Part shown: positions 1 to 7,886 of the stretch, piece by piece
Position numbering within the stretch: position 1 is the stretch's first letter
Layout: each line of letters opens with the position of its first letter
DNA from: Dactylonectria macrodidyma
Lineage: Eukaryota > Ascomycota > Sordariomycetes > Hypocreales > Nectriaceae
DNA length: 64,000 bases
Assembly: GCA_020744425.1 (NCBI GenBank)
Contig: JAGMUV010000027.1
Span: 496,001 to 560,000, forward strand
Direction of reading: 5' to 3'
Program-made: the position numbers and the translations under genes
The notes under the pieces: generated by a model
The model's input: the letters and a program-made list of their open reading frames with translations, nothing else
What the model was told of the DNA's origin: nothing
Database searches by the model: none

Positions 1-2158
1 CTATAGAAGAATGAGGAGTTCTGTTATATATATATTCTATAGCTTCTAAAGCTTCAGACCAAAGAAACTTAGGTATATTAGAAGTGAAAATTATCACTCT
101 TATATTATTCAGAATAGTCCTATTTATTCTTTCAGCAGAACCATTAGGTTCTTTAGTATAAGGAGGAGAAAAGTTATAATATATTCCCTTCTTTTTACAG
201 TAAGGGGCTAGGCTATGCCTATATTCCTTAGCATTATCAGAAAAAACTTCTTTTATAGTTATCTTTTCCTTATTATTTTCAACTTCAGCTTTGAATTCTT
301 TGAATTTCTCTAAAGCTTCACTTTTATTTCTTATAGCATAGGTTTTAAGAAACTTAGTGCCTTTATCAAGGAAAGTTATAATATATCTATGTTTATAATA
401 TGATATAGGTGTTATAGGACCACATATATCTGTAACTACCTTATCTAGGAAGTTATATTGAGTCTTATTTATAACTCTTTTTATCTTATTAGTTGCCTTA
501 GCTCTTATACAGTTTTCACACTGAATTATTTGAGTTATTTGGTCTTGAGGTATTTGGAACTGAATATTATCTTCAGGGTATTTTCCTTTATATAGCCTTA
601 GAAGATATCTTCTTAAAGTCTTAAGGTTTAAATGGGCTAACCTTAGATGCCATTTATATATATCTATAACTATAGTCTTAGCTATAGTTTTATTTTCTCT
701 AGTTAAAGAGATATTATTTAAAGGAAGAGTAGTATAATATATTTCCTTATTAGTTATTATCTTTAAAGAAAAGATATATAAACCATTTTTTTTAAGACCT
801 TTAGCTATTAGCTCAGTCTTTTTAAAGAGATATACATTATTATAGTTAATAAATGTAGATATATCCTTTTGAAAGGATGAATGACTTATTAAGTTGACTC
901 CTAATTCAGGAATATAGTAACAGTTTCTTAATATATAGGTTTTATTATTATTTGAAAAGTGGAATTTTATATCACCACAGCCTTTAACAACTAGTGAAGA
1001 TGCTTGGCCCCAAGAAACAGTTTTATTTATAGTATAATAGCTTATAAATAAGCTTCGATTACATACAATATGCTTAGTAGCACCTGTATCATATATAAAG
1101 TCAATTATATCTCTTATAAGTTGAAGAGAGGGATTTACCTTCTTATATCTTCTTGAAATTTCAAGAATTCGAGGTATCTCTCTTATTATTGGTCCTAAAG
1201 ATAGGTTATTATAGTTATGTTTATAGTTATTATTAGGGTTATTTACCCAATCAACCTTATCTAAAGCTTGAGCAATAGTAGGAGGGATTTCAAGATCCAT
1301 TAGGTCTTCAGACTCAGAATCAGATTCTGAGACTTCTGCAACTTTAGAAATAGCCTTCTTATTGGCTAGAGAGACTAGGAGTTGTTCCTGTTTCTCTTCT
1401 CTTTCTTCTCTCTTCTTATTAGGTAAGGTAACCCTTTTAGAAGTAGACTTAGAGATTCTGAAGTTGGTAAAGCCTTTAGGGGCTTTATTAGGATGTAGAA
1501 AGTAACAATCCTTATCTGTATGCCCAGAGAGCTTACAGTGAGAGCATTTTAAGGCTCTCTTATTCTTCTTCCAAGGTTTCTTAGACTTAGTAAAGCTAAT
1601 TACCTCTTTAGAAGTCTCAAGTCTTCTAGACTCATCCAATAAGGAAGAGGAAAGAGATTCAAGATTATATGCCTTAGAATTGCTTCTTAAGGCTTGGATG
1701 ATAGAGGTAGTGTAGTTACTATACTCTTCTCCAAGGTTATGAAGTAGAAAGGCAATAACAAAAGGCTCTGGAAGAGAGATTTCTCTAGCAGCCAACTCAT
1801 CAGTAAGCTCTTTCAACTTATTGAGATATCCTTCCATTGGAAGACTCAAATAGCTTCCTTCTAATAACTCTCTTAGTATGAGAAAGTCACTAGTAAAACC
1901 AGAAGAGTTATAGAGGTTCTTTAAGGAATCCCAGGCTTGTTTAGCAGAGGTTACCTGCTTAACTTGCAAGAGAGGTCCATCCTCCAATAGGAGTCGAATT
2001 TCTGCTAGTGCATCTGCACTTTTAGCATAGTCTTCTTCAACTATTCCTTTAACTAGCTTTTGCTTAGTTAAGTATGCCTCTGTTCTAAGAGACCAAACAA
2101 TGTAGTTTTCACTACCTTTTAGTTTAGGTATAGAAAAGGATTTTTCCCCAGACCCCAT
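1..2158 (-). CDS. Ty1/copia Gag-Pol polyprotein (copia-1), 3' part outside window
   Basis: Reading the minus strand from the ATG at 2158-2156, the frame stays open to the window edge (about 719 codons), so the RT and RNase H parts lie outside. In order I see a Gag domain, a CCHC zinc knuckle (CSHCKLSGHTDKDC) near 1550-1510, an aspartic protease motif (DTGAT) near 1095, an HHCC integrase zinc-binding motif (WHLRLAH, then CENC) and the integrase DDE core (VTD, SDNAKEY, NGSAER) near 440-150. Gag, protease and integrase in that order without RT in between is the Ty1/copia arrangement. Base composition is strongly AT-rich, with A/T in most third codon positions, yet no stop was met. This argues against heavy RIP and for an AT-biased element. 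Start chosen as the first ATG after the leader and primer-binding site. Confidence 0.9.
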   Translation of the reverse strand, partial: MGSGEKSFSIPKLKGSENYIVWSLRTEAYLTKQKLVKGIVEEDYAKSADALAEIRLLLEDGPLLQVKQVTSAKQAWDSLKNLYNSSGFTSDFLILRELLEGSYLSLPMEGYLNKLKELTDELAAREISLPEPFVIAFLLHNLGEEYSNYTTSIIQALRSNSKAYNLESLSSSLLDESRRLETSKEVISFTKSKKPWKKNKRALKCSHCKLSGHTDKDCYFLHPNKAPKGFTNFRISKSTSKRVTLPNKKREEREEKQEQLLVSLANKKAISKVAEVSESDSESEDLMDLEIPPTIAQALDKVDWVNNPNNNYKHNYNNLSLGPIIREIPRILEISRRYKKVNPSLQLIRDIIDFIYDTGATKHIVCNRSLFISYYTINKTVSWGQASSLVVKGCGDIKFHFSNNNKTYILRNCYYIPELGVNLISHSSFQKDISTFINYNNVYLFKKTELIAKGLKKNGLYIFSLKIITNKEIYYTTLPLNNISLTRENKTIAKTIVIDIYKWHLRLAHLNLKTLRRYLLRLYKGKYPEDNIQFQIPQDQITQIIQCENCIRAKATNKIKRVINKTQYNFLDKVVTDICGPITPISYYKHRYIITFLDKGTKFLKTYAIRNKSEALEKFKEFKAEVENNKEKITIKEVFSDNAKEYRHSLAPYCKKKGIYYNFSPPYTKEPNGSAERINRTILNNIRVIIFTSNIPKFLWSEALEAIEYIYNRTPHSSI

Positions 2159-2318
2159 TATAAAGTCAGAAACTCATAGAGTCTTTAAGAGAAAGAAGTT
2201 CTTAAAGTCTAAAAGACTTAGAAGAGCTTTATAGACTTAGAAAAGTCAGAACCTATAAAATAGGTTATTTCTGATAGTCAGAATGACCAATCAGAAGATA
2301 TACCCAGGTGCGAAACCC

Positions 2319-2330
2319 GGGCTCATAACC
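2319..2330 (-). promoter_or_regulatory. copia-1 primer-binding site, half-tRNA(iMet) type
   Basis: On the minus strand GGTTATGAGCCC directly follows the LTR end. It is complementary to GGGCTCATAACC, the anticodon stem-loop of fungal initiator tRNA-Met (anticodon CAU). Drosophila copia and yeast Ty5 are known to prime with a half tRNA-iMet at this internal region. That use here is inference from complementarity. Confidence 0.7.
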
Positions 2331-2591
2331 TGTAAAGGCTATAGCAGTGGAAGGAGTGGAAGGAGTGGAAGGTTATTAGTGGAACTCGGCGATTGTGAGT
2401 CAAGGAATTGACCAATCAGAAAAGGGATTGAAGATTCAGAAAGAGCAGGAAAAGACGATTAGAAAGGTAGTCGGTTTGATGTGATTGGTTGAGAAATGCA
2501 TGTATTGATGATGATAATCATTCTGGACTGGCTAGAGAAAAGCCCCAGCTTTATAGAGAGATTGCTGTCCAGTCACATGTCCAATCTAACA
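2331..2591 (-). repeat. 5' LTR of copia-1
   Basis: Sequence of 261 bp with TG...CA ends, bounded on the inner side by the primer-binding site. In the sense (minus) direction it starts TGTTAGATTGGAC and ends CTTTACA. A TATAAAG box lies at 2555-2549. The start resembles that of the solo LTR at 59880-60108, which supports the outer boundary. The matching 3' LTR and target duplication are outside the window, so the outer boundary is somewhat provisional. Confidence 0.65.
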
Positions 2592-3011
2592 GGGGATTTG
2601 GACAATTTGTCATAGTAAAACCGGGTAAGACGTGTCCCGAGTTTTAGGACTGTTGGACGTATGTCTGATGCTTGAACTCTAACCTTATTAAAGGTTCTTA
2701 TTATAGATATCCTTTGTAGTTATAGTATAAGGAAGGTAGGCTTTCTGAGGCATAATATATACCATTATAAAGCTAAAAATCAGGAGATTTTGAATATGTT
2801 ATTTATAGTCTTATCTGATAAGAGCTAAAGGAGATATTTCCTTATCAGTTATATATTTTATATATAAGGACTTTACAAAGGCTAAGTAGCGTATAATGAC
2901 AAAGCCCTAAGGGCTACGCAGGTAAATAATAAGGCCAGGCAATTCCTAGCCCGAACGGCAAACCAGATCTTTACTAGTAGGGAGCTATCCGCTATAGAGG
3001 TATATAGTAGG
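2592..3011. other. AT-rich spacer, no gene seen
   Basis: Non-coding stretch between copia-1 and gypsy-1. From about 2680 it is very rich in TpA, as expected of RIP-mutated repeat DNA. No reading frame or recognisable domain was found. Its last five bases (GTAGG, 3007-3011) are a possible target duplication of gypsy-1. Confidence 0.5.
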
Positions 3012-3204
3012 TGTCACGGGCCAGATGAGATCAACTCAAGAGGTAATGCCACTGTATTGCGAGAATACTACGATGAAGAGGAAAGAGAAAGCGGGCAGGC
3101 GCGTGGACGCGCAGACGCGTTGATAGTCCCTGTGGCCTGCCCCGTGCGTCCTAGTTACGTATCGACCCCACCCTGGGTCCAGCACTCCAGACGCTCCCGT
3201 CACA
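3012..3204 (-). repeat. 3' LTR of gypsy-1
   Basis: 193 bp; in sense orientation it begins TGTGACGGGAGCG and ends GGCCCGTGACA. It differs from the other LTR at four sites (around 3104, 3111, 3113 and 3142). A scrap of the same LTR is found at 23732-23820. Confidence 0.9.
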
Positions 3205-3260
3205 TCACCCCCCTCTTCAAGGCGCTCAAAACGGCCGCGTGAGCGCAAGTTGTCAAATTC

Positions 3261-5021
3261 TCACGATCGCCAGATGACGAAGACTCTTCGTTTCCGTCGT
3301 GCTTTCTTGGGCCCCCGGCCCAGTTTGATCGGTTGATTATCGTCAGGGTGCTCTGGTACGTCCGTATCCGCAGCAGCCGCGTCGACCCAGGCCTGTAATC
3401 GCTTCGGTGGCCCAGGTGCCTCCGAATATTCCTCATGGAACTCCTTCAGTCGCATCGGTGCGTTCTTGAAGTTTTCGGCAGGGTACCATTCATCGTCGGG
3501 GTCGTGTCCGACCCAGTCTACCCTATACTGGAGCTGTTTGTCGCGCTTATTGTACCGCGACTCCTTGACCTTGTGAACCTCGTACTCTTTGGCGCCGTTG
3601 ATGACTTCAGGTGGTGGTGGGTCCTCATCCTGCCCTGGCATAGGATTGTCGGGATAACGCCGTAACCGATCCGCGTGTAGAGTTGGGTTTATGTGCCACG
3701 AGGAGGGTAAGTCCAGGCGGTATGAATGCCCGACTTGTTCCACAATAGTCCATGGCCCTCTCTTCCTCCAGTCTAACGCCTGGCTGGGTCTTGTACTCGT
3801 AAGTCCGCGCATGTCGACCCAGACTTTGTCCCCAACCGTAAAATCCGGTTCCCGGCGCTTCTTGTTAGCTTGGCGGATCTGCCGTTCCTGCGCCTGGTGG
3901 AGATTCTGCCTAGCAACTTTGATGGAGTCCGCAATCCGCTTGGCATACTGCTGGGCATCCTCTCTCGACAAACGTTCAGCTTTTGTTTTGCAGCCCTCAA
4001 GGTCGGTTCTCTTATCCCAGTCGAGTTGGGATCGGGGCAAGTGGCCGAGTAACAGTCTCACCGGTTCCATACCCAGTGACTCGTGGTAGAGATTCATTTG
4101 CGCATAGTCCATCGACGGTAGTAGTTCACTCCAGTCGTCTTGGTAATGGTTGATAAACGGTCGCAGTCGGTGGTTCAAGTACTGGTTGTAGATCTCAGTG
4201 TTCCCGTCTGTCTGGGGGTGCTCTGCTGTGCTCAGTTTCTGCTTCACCCCGATAAGCTTGCATAGCTCATCCATGAAGGCGGCGATAAACTGTGGTCCTC
4301 GGTCTGACGTCACCGTCTCCGGCACCCCAAAAACACGGTAGACGTGGTGGTAGTACATATACGCAACGTCCTTCGCTGTCACCGTCCGGTAGCAAGGTAT
4401 AGAAAAAGCGATCTTGCTGAGCCGATCAATAACTACCCATACGCAGTCGTATCCGTTCTTGTCCTTAGGCATGTAATGGAAGTCTGTTGTAACATGCTGC
4501 CATATCCGGTGTGGGACTTCCAATGGGTGTAGCAATCCGGGGGTCTTATCTCTATTAGCGTGAGCTCTTCCACACGGCTTACAATTTGCCCGGAACCGAT
4601 CGACGTCGGCCGATAAGCCTGGCCACCAGAACCTCTCGGCAACCAATCTGACGGTTTTATTGCGTCCCGGGTGGGCTACATTGAGCTTGCAGTGGTTCTC
4701 CTTAATGACCAGCGTTCGGAGAACACCGTCGTCCGGAACAAAAATGCGCTGGTTCCGGCAAACCACACCTTCGTTCATCGTCCAACCATCGGCCTTCTTC
4801 TCTGCATTCTCTCGGTAGGGCTGTGATTGGGGAGAGGCCCTATTAGCCCGGAGGACGGCGTCAAGCAGCTGCCATCCCTCCGGCGCCCGGATAGCCTCTC
4901 TTCCGGAGCTGACCGAGGACTCGACAGCTTCGGCCCCGATCAATGCCACCTCTGGTCCTTCCCCGGAATCGGGCTCGGTACAGGGACCGCCCATGATCTC
5001 ATAGTCAATGGAACTAATCAC
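3261..5021 (-). CDS. gypsy-1 integrase with chromodomain
   Basis: Open frame of 586 codons from a GTG codon; it has no ATG near the start and remains open upstream to about 5045, so it is probably made as part of a Gag-Pol fusion. It contains the HHCC zinc-binding domain (AHPGRNKT, then CKPCG), the DDE core (TTDFHY, SDRGPQF, DGNTEIYN), a GPY-type region (RKRGPWTIVEQ) and a C-terminal chromodomain (YEVHKVKESRY to WYPAENF). In chromoviruses this domain binds modified histones and steers integration. Nothing resembling the RT palm (YxDD) or RNase H precedes it. It lies in a different frame from the protease ORF, which ends 12 nt upstream, probably where a deletion removed RT and RNase H. Confidence 0.85.
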   Translation of the reverse strand: MISSIDYEIMGGPCTEPDSGEGPEVALIGAEAVESSVSSGREAIRAPEGWQLLDAVLRANRASPQSQPYRENAEKKADGWTMNEGVVCRNQRIFVPDDGVLRTLVIKENHCKLNVAHPGRNKTVRLVAERFWWPGLSADVDRFRANCKPCGRAHANRDKTPGLLHPLEVPHRIWQHVTTDFHYMPKDKNGYDCVWVVIDRLSKIAFSIPCYRTVTAKDVAYMYYHHVYRVFGVPETVTSDRGPQFIAAFMDELCKLIGVKQKLSTAEHPQTDGNTEIYNQYLNHRLRPFINHYQDDWSELLPSMDYAQMNLYHESLGMEPVRLLLGHLPRSQLDWDKRTDLEGCKTKAERLSREDAQQYAKRIADSIKVARQNLHQAQERQIRQANKKRREPDFTVGDKVWVDMRGLTSTRPSQALDWRKRGPWTIVEQVGHSYRLDLPSSWHINPTLHADRLRRYPDNPMPGQDEDPPPPEVINGAKEYEVHKVKESRYNKRDKQLQYRVDWVGHDPDDEWYPAENFKNAPMRLKEFHEEYSEAPGPPKRLQAWVDAAAADTDVPEHPDDNQPIKLGRGPKKARRKRRVFVIWRS

Positions 5022-5032
5022 CAGGTCCTGAC

Positions 5033-6067
5033 TCAGTAGTACCCTGTTCCACGCAACTTCGACTCTACCTTCTCCCTCAATTCGGGCGTATCTTTACGAA
5101 GGTTCTCCCCTCCGGCTTCTCTCCGTTCTAGTCGTTCTTCGATAATCTTGTCGATCTCCTGGAGGGTGACTTCACCGATCCATTCGGTGTCCTCCTGCTT
5201 GACCACCCTCTCCTGCCACCTGCTGGCACTAACGATACTGATTTCGATTGTGACTCCCTCAGTATCAATCATTGGTCGCCGTGGCAGGTCGGCTTGGATC
5301 ATCGCTAGCTCGGTATTGAAGTCCCTCATCGGGAGAGAGGGCGCCGTATCCCTCAATGCCCTGTCCATCTTAGCCATGTTCTCTTTGGCGTCATCCGACC
5401 ATTGCCTCCTTGGCGGGCGATCTCCCCTCCTAAGGATCCGATCCTCGCGGGCCTTCTTTCGTTCTGCGCTCAGTTGGTTGCGTCGTTCCATGTCGGCCTG
5501 GTCCGCTGGCCTTGAACAGCGAGGGCCCTTTAACGAAGACATCGGTATCACAATATCGCTACTAGGGTAATCCTTCGGCCTGTCGTCAGGCCATCGTAGG
5601 CGGCGATGTTTGGCAGAGATTTCCACGTCGTGCTTCTCAAACCACTTCCTCCCAATGATCAGCTCCTGATGCATCCCGAGTTCCAACATCGGACAATTTG
5701 GCTGTCGTCTGCCATCTATATCCAGCGTTGCCACTGTGATGTGGGTAATCCGTTGTCGTCCGCCCTTGTATCCCTTGACGGCGAGTCCCTGCCCCGGGAT
5801 TAGGATTCGACGGCTCTGCAGTTGTTGGTGCATCCTTAGGGCTAGATCCTTATTCACAAAGACATAACCATCCGCTCCGGTATCACATAGACCTTTAACT
5901 TTAATTGCCAACCCTGAACTTGCTATCGTACAGGGACGGTAGAGCTTCTCCCCGCCGAGTAGTTCATCCATGTTGATCGAGCCCTCGTCAAAGATCAGTG
6001 ACTGCAATTCAGGTCCTAGAGAGGAGACTTCCCCTAGGACTCGTCTTTTTCCGACTCGGAGGACGAC
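5033..6067 (-). CDS. gypsy-1 aspartic protease and pre-RT linker
   Basis: Pol-frame ORF, open from 6067 and overlapping the end of gag by about 30 nt in the -1 frame. Residues near the N-terminus carry the retropepsin motif CDTGADGYVF, followed by a second strand block (LELGMHQELIIGRKWF). The C-terminal half is the charged linker that normally leads into RT (ending VESKLRGTGYY), where the frame stops. There is no ATG at the start, consistent with expression by -1 frameshifting; the overlap contains the run GGAAAAAG (6045-6052), which is not a perfect X XXY YYZ heptamer. In a complete element RT would follow directly; here integrase does. Confidence 0.75.
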   Translation of the reverse strand, partial: VVLRVGKRRVLGEVSSLGPELQSLIFDEGSINMDELLGGEKLYRPCTIASSGLAIKVKGLCDTGADGYVFVNKDLALRMHQQLQSRRILIPGQGLAVKGYKGGRQRITHITVATLDIDGRRQPNCPMLELGMHQELIIGRKWFEKHDVEISAKHRRLRWPDDRPKDYPSSDIVIPMSSLKGPRCSRPADQADMERRNQLSAERKKAREDRILRRGDRPPRRQWSDDAKENMAKMDRALRDTAPSLPMRDFNTELAMIQADLPRRPMIDTEGVTIEISIVSASRWQERVVKQEDTEWIGEVTLQEIDKIIEERLERREAGGENLRKDTPELREKVESKLRGTGYY

Positions 6068-7527
6068 TCATCTGATTCATCAGGGATCGCAATAGTAATC
6101 GTCCGCCCTGCCTTCTTAGCCTTGGCACGAACTTCGTTCACTTCGCCCCCCTCCGGACACTCCTGGTGGGTATGGCCGACTTTCTTGCACTTGAAGCACT
6201 TCCCTTCTTCGGCTAGCTTGCGAACCTCTGGGTCCTTAAAAGTCCATTTGCCGTCAATCTTAGTCTTCGAGTACTTGGGTGTTGAAGTTGCCGACTTCTT
6301 AGTGTCCTTCTTCCCAGTAGCAGCACTATCGCTCTTGCTGGTCTGTAACTTGCTGGTCCTCTTGCTGTCTTTCTTCGTTAAGGTCTTCGCATAGGCCTCT
6401 TCCACTACCGCGATGTCGCCAAGCGCTGCCGCAAAGGTGTCGAAGCTTACCTCTTCGGCAAAGCGCTGCGTGGCCACAGTACGTTTCATCTCTACTGGCA
6501 CTTTGTCATAGAGCTCTTCCTTCCAATCCCTTTTGGGGATCTTAGCGTCGTTCGCTGTAGCCAAGAACTTGACGTAGAAGCTACGCCAGCTACCATTGGT
6601 ATAGTATCTCAAGGCCTTGAACTCCTCTCGCGCCTTGATCTTCTTGTTCTTGTCCCGGAAGAGGGTCGTCAGGGCTTGGAAGACATCTTCAGCGGTCTCG
6701 AAGGCGTCTTCCTCCGCGTTCTCGGGCATGCGGGGGCGTAAATAGGCAGCCGCGATACCCTTGCAACGACCGAAAATATAATATACCTTGTCCTCCTCTT
6801 CAGGGTAGTCTCGTGGGCCGTCGCGTCGCAGCTTGCGTCTGGCCTTGATGAGCCAGTCTTCGAAGTCCGGTTCCTTGCCATCATCGAGCTCGGGTGGGTC
6901 ACTCTCCCGCTTCCGGCGCAGCTTGGTCTCGGCCGTTGTCTCGCTCCCGAGAGGCGTGTCTTCGCGGAGAGGGACAGTATGATGTGCCGCTTTCAACCGT
7001 GCCAGTTCCTTATTGATCCGTGCCACCTCGGCGTGGGCCATCGCTTCGGCCTCAATTGCCTCATTGTGCTCTTTAATGAGTCGCTCGGTCGTCTCGACGT
7101 GCTTATTGTGCAGCTCGATAAGCTCGTCTCGCTGCCCTCTGATTGCCAATTGCTCGGCAAAATTGCGAATTATCGAGGCTCGCACCTCAGGGTATTTCTG
7201 GACCATCGATTCGATATTGTCGGCATCGATCGGGAGGTTCCTGAATCTCCCGTCCTGGTCTTTCACGTAGACTGTGAATCGGCCGTTGTCCGTGATCTCG
7301 CAGGTTCGAGCGTTCAAATCTTCTTCGATAGAATCTGCTGCGAGTCGCGCGAAAGGTCTGATAGATATCCCTTCGTCGTCTTCTGTATTGGTAGTCCCTT
7401 CGCTGTCCTCGTCTACGGACTCAGCGAGGTACTGCTGGACCTGCTGATAAAAGGCGCTCTCTTGGCGTGCCTTATCGATGCCCTCTTTGTCAGCGCTCCA
7501 CGCGCCCAACTCAGAGCTCCTGGTCAT
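6034..7527 (-). CDS. gypsy-1 Gag (capsid-nucleocapsid)
   Basis: Begins at ATG 7527-7525 and ends with TAG at 6036-6034 (497 aa). The N-terminal half has a charged coiled-coil (NKHVETTERLIKEHNEAIEAE). The central part is a Ty3-type capsid (FEDWLIKARRKL ... FRDKNKKIKAREEFKAL ... WRSFYVKFLATA). A CCHC zinc knuckle, CFKCKKVGHTHQEC, lies near the C-terminus, followed by an acidic serine-rich tail. Length and order fit fungal Ty3/gypsy Gag. The frame is undamaged, so it could still form particles. Confidence 0.85.
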   Translation of the reverse strand: MTRSSELGAWSADKEGIDKARQESAFYQQVQQYLAESVDEDSEGTTNTEDDEGISIRPFARLAADSIEEDLNARTCEITDNGRFTVYVKDQDGRFRNLPIDADNIESMVQKYPEVRASIIRNFAEQLAIRGQRDELIELHNKHVETTERLIKEHNEAIEAEAMAHAEVARINKELARLKAAHHTVPLREDTPLGSETTAETKLRRKRESDPPELDDGKEPDFEDWLIKARRKLRRDGPRDYPEEEDKVYYIFGRCKGIAAAYLRPRMPENAEEDAFETAEDVFQALTTLFRDKNKKIKAREEFKALRYYTNGSWRSFYVKFLATANDAKIPKRDWKEELYDKVPVEMKRTVATQRFAEEVSFDTFAAALGDIAVVEEAYAKTLTKKDSKRTSKLQTSKSDSAATGKKDTKKSATSTPKYSKTKIDGKWTFKDPEVRKLAEEGKCFKCKKVGHTHQECPEGGEVNEVRAKAKKAGRTITIAIPDESDESSSESEKDES

Positions 7528-7681
7528 GTCGACTGCTGATTGGTTCCAGTCAACGGTGGTTTGCTGTTCGTACCTGCGTCTCGCTGCAGGTAGGCGGATC
7601 TATAGTCGGATCCGACGCGACGATTAACCTCGCACTGACGCGCGTCAGAGTTAATCAAGATGTAGGTGGAAAGAATAAATG

Positions 7682-7691
7682 ATCGTAGTAT
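7682..7691 (-). promoter_or_regulatory. gypsy-1 self-primer binding site
   Basis: Two nucleotides inside the 5' LTR, the minus strand reads ATACTACGAT. This is the exact reverse complement of ATCGTAGTAT within the LTR (plus coordinates 7747-7756, minus sense). Tf1-type elements prime from the first bases of their own mRNA at such a site. The match predicts a transcript start near 7756. No tRNA 3' end complement is present. Confidence 0.6.
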
Positions 7692-7693
7692 AA

Positions 7694-7886
7694 TGTCACG
7701 GGCCAGATGAGATCAACTCAAGAGGTAATGCCACTGTATTGCGAGAATACTACGATGAAGAGGAAAGAGAAAGCGGGCAGGCGCGTAGACGCGTACACGC
7801 GTTGATAGTCCCTGTAGCCTGCCCCGTGCGTCCTAGTTACGTATCGACCCCACCCTGGGTCCAGCACTCCAGACGCTCCCGTCACA
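7694..7886 (-). repeat. 5' LTR of gypsy-1
   Basis: 193 bp, TG...CA ends, 98% identical by eye to the 3' LTR. The self-priming complement lies at 7747-7756. Confidence 0.9.

Larger units (their letters stand above)
3012..7886 (-). mobile_element. gypsy-1: Ty3/gypsy chromodomain retrotransposon lacking RT
   Basis: Element of 4875 bp with 193-bp LTRs at both ends (four differences between them, about 2%). The possible 5-bp target duplication is imperfect, GTAGG on the left and GTACG on the right. Internal genes on the minus strand are Gag, protease and integrase with a C-terminal chromodomain. No RT or RNase H motif exists between protease and integrase, so the element cannot make its own cDNA. 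The purine tract AGAGGGGGGTGA sits against the 3' LTR (3205-3217). It would be non-autonomous, depending on RT from a related element. Confidence 0.85.
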
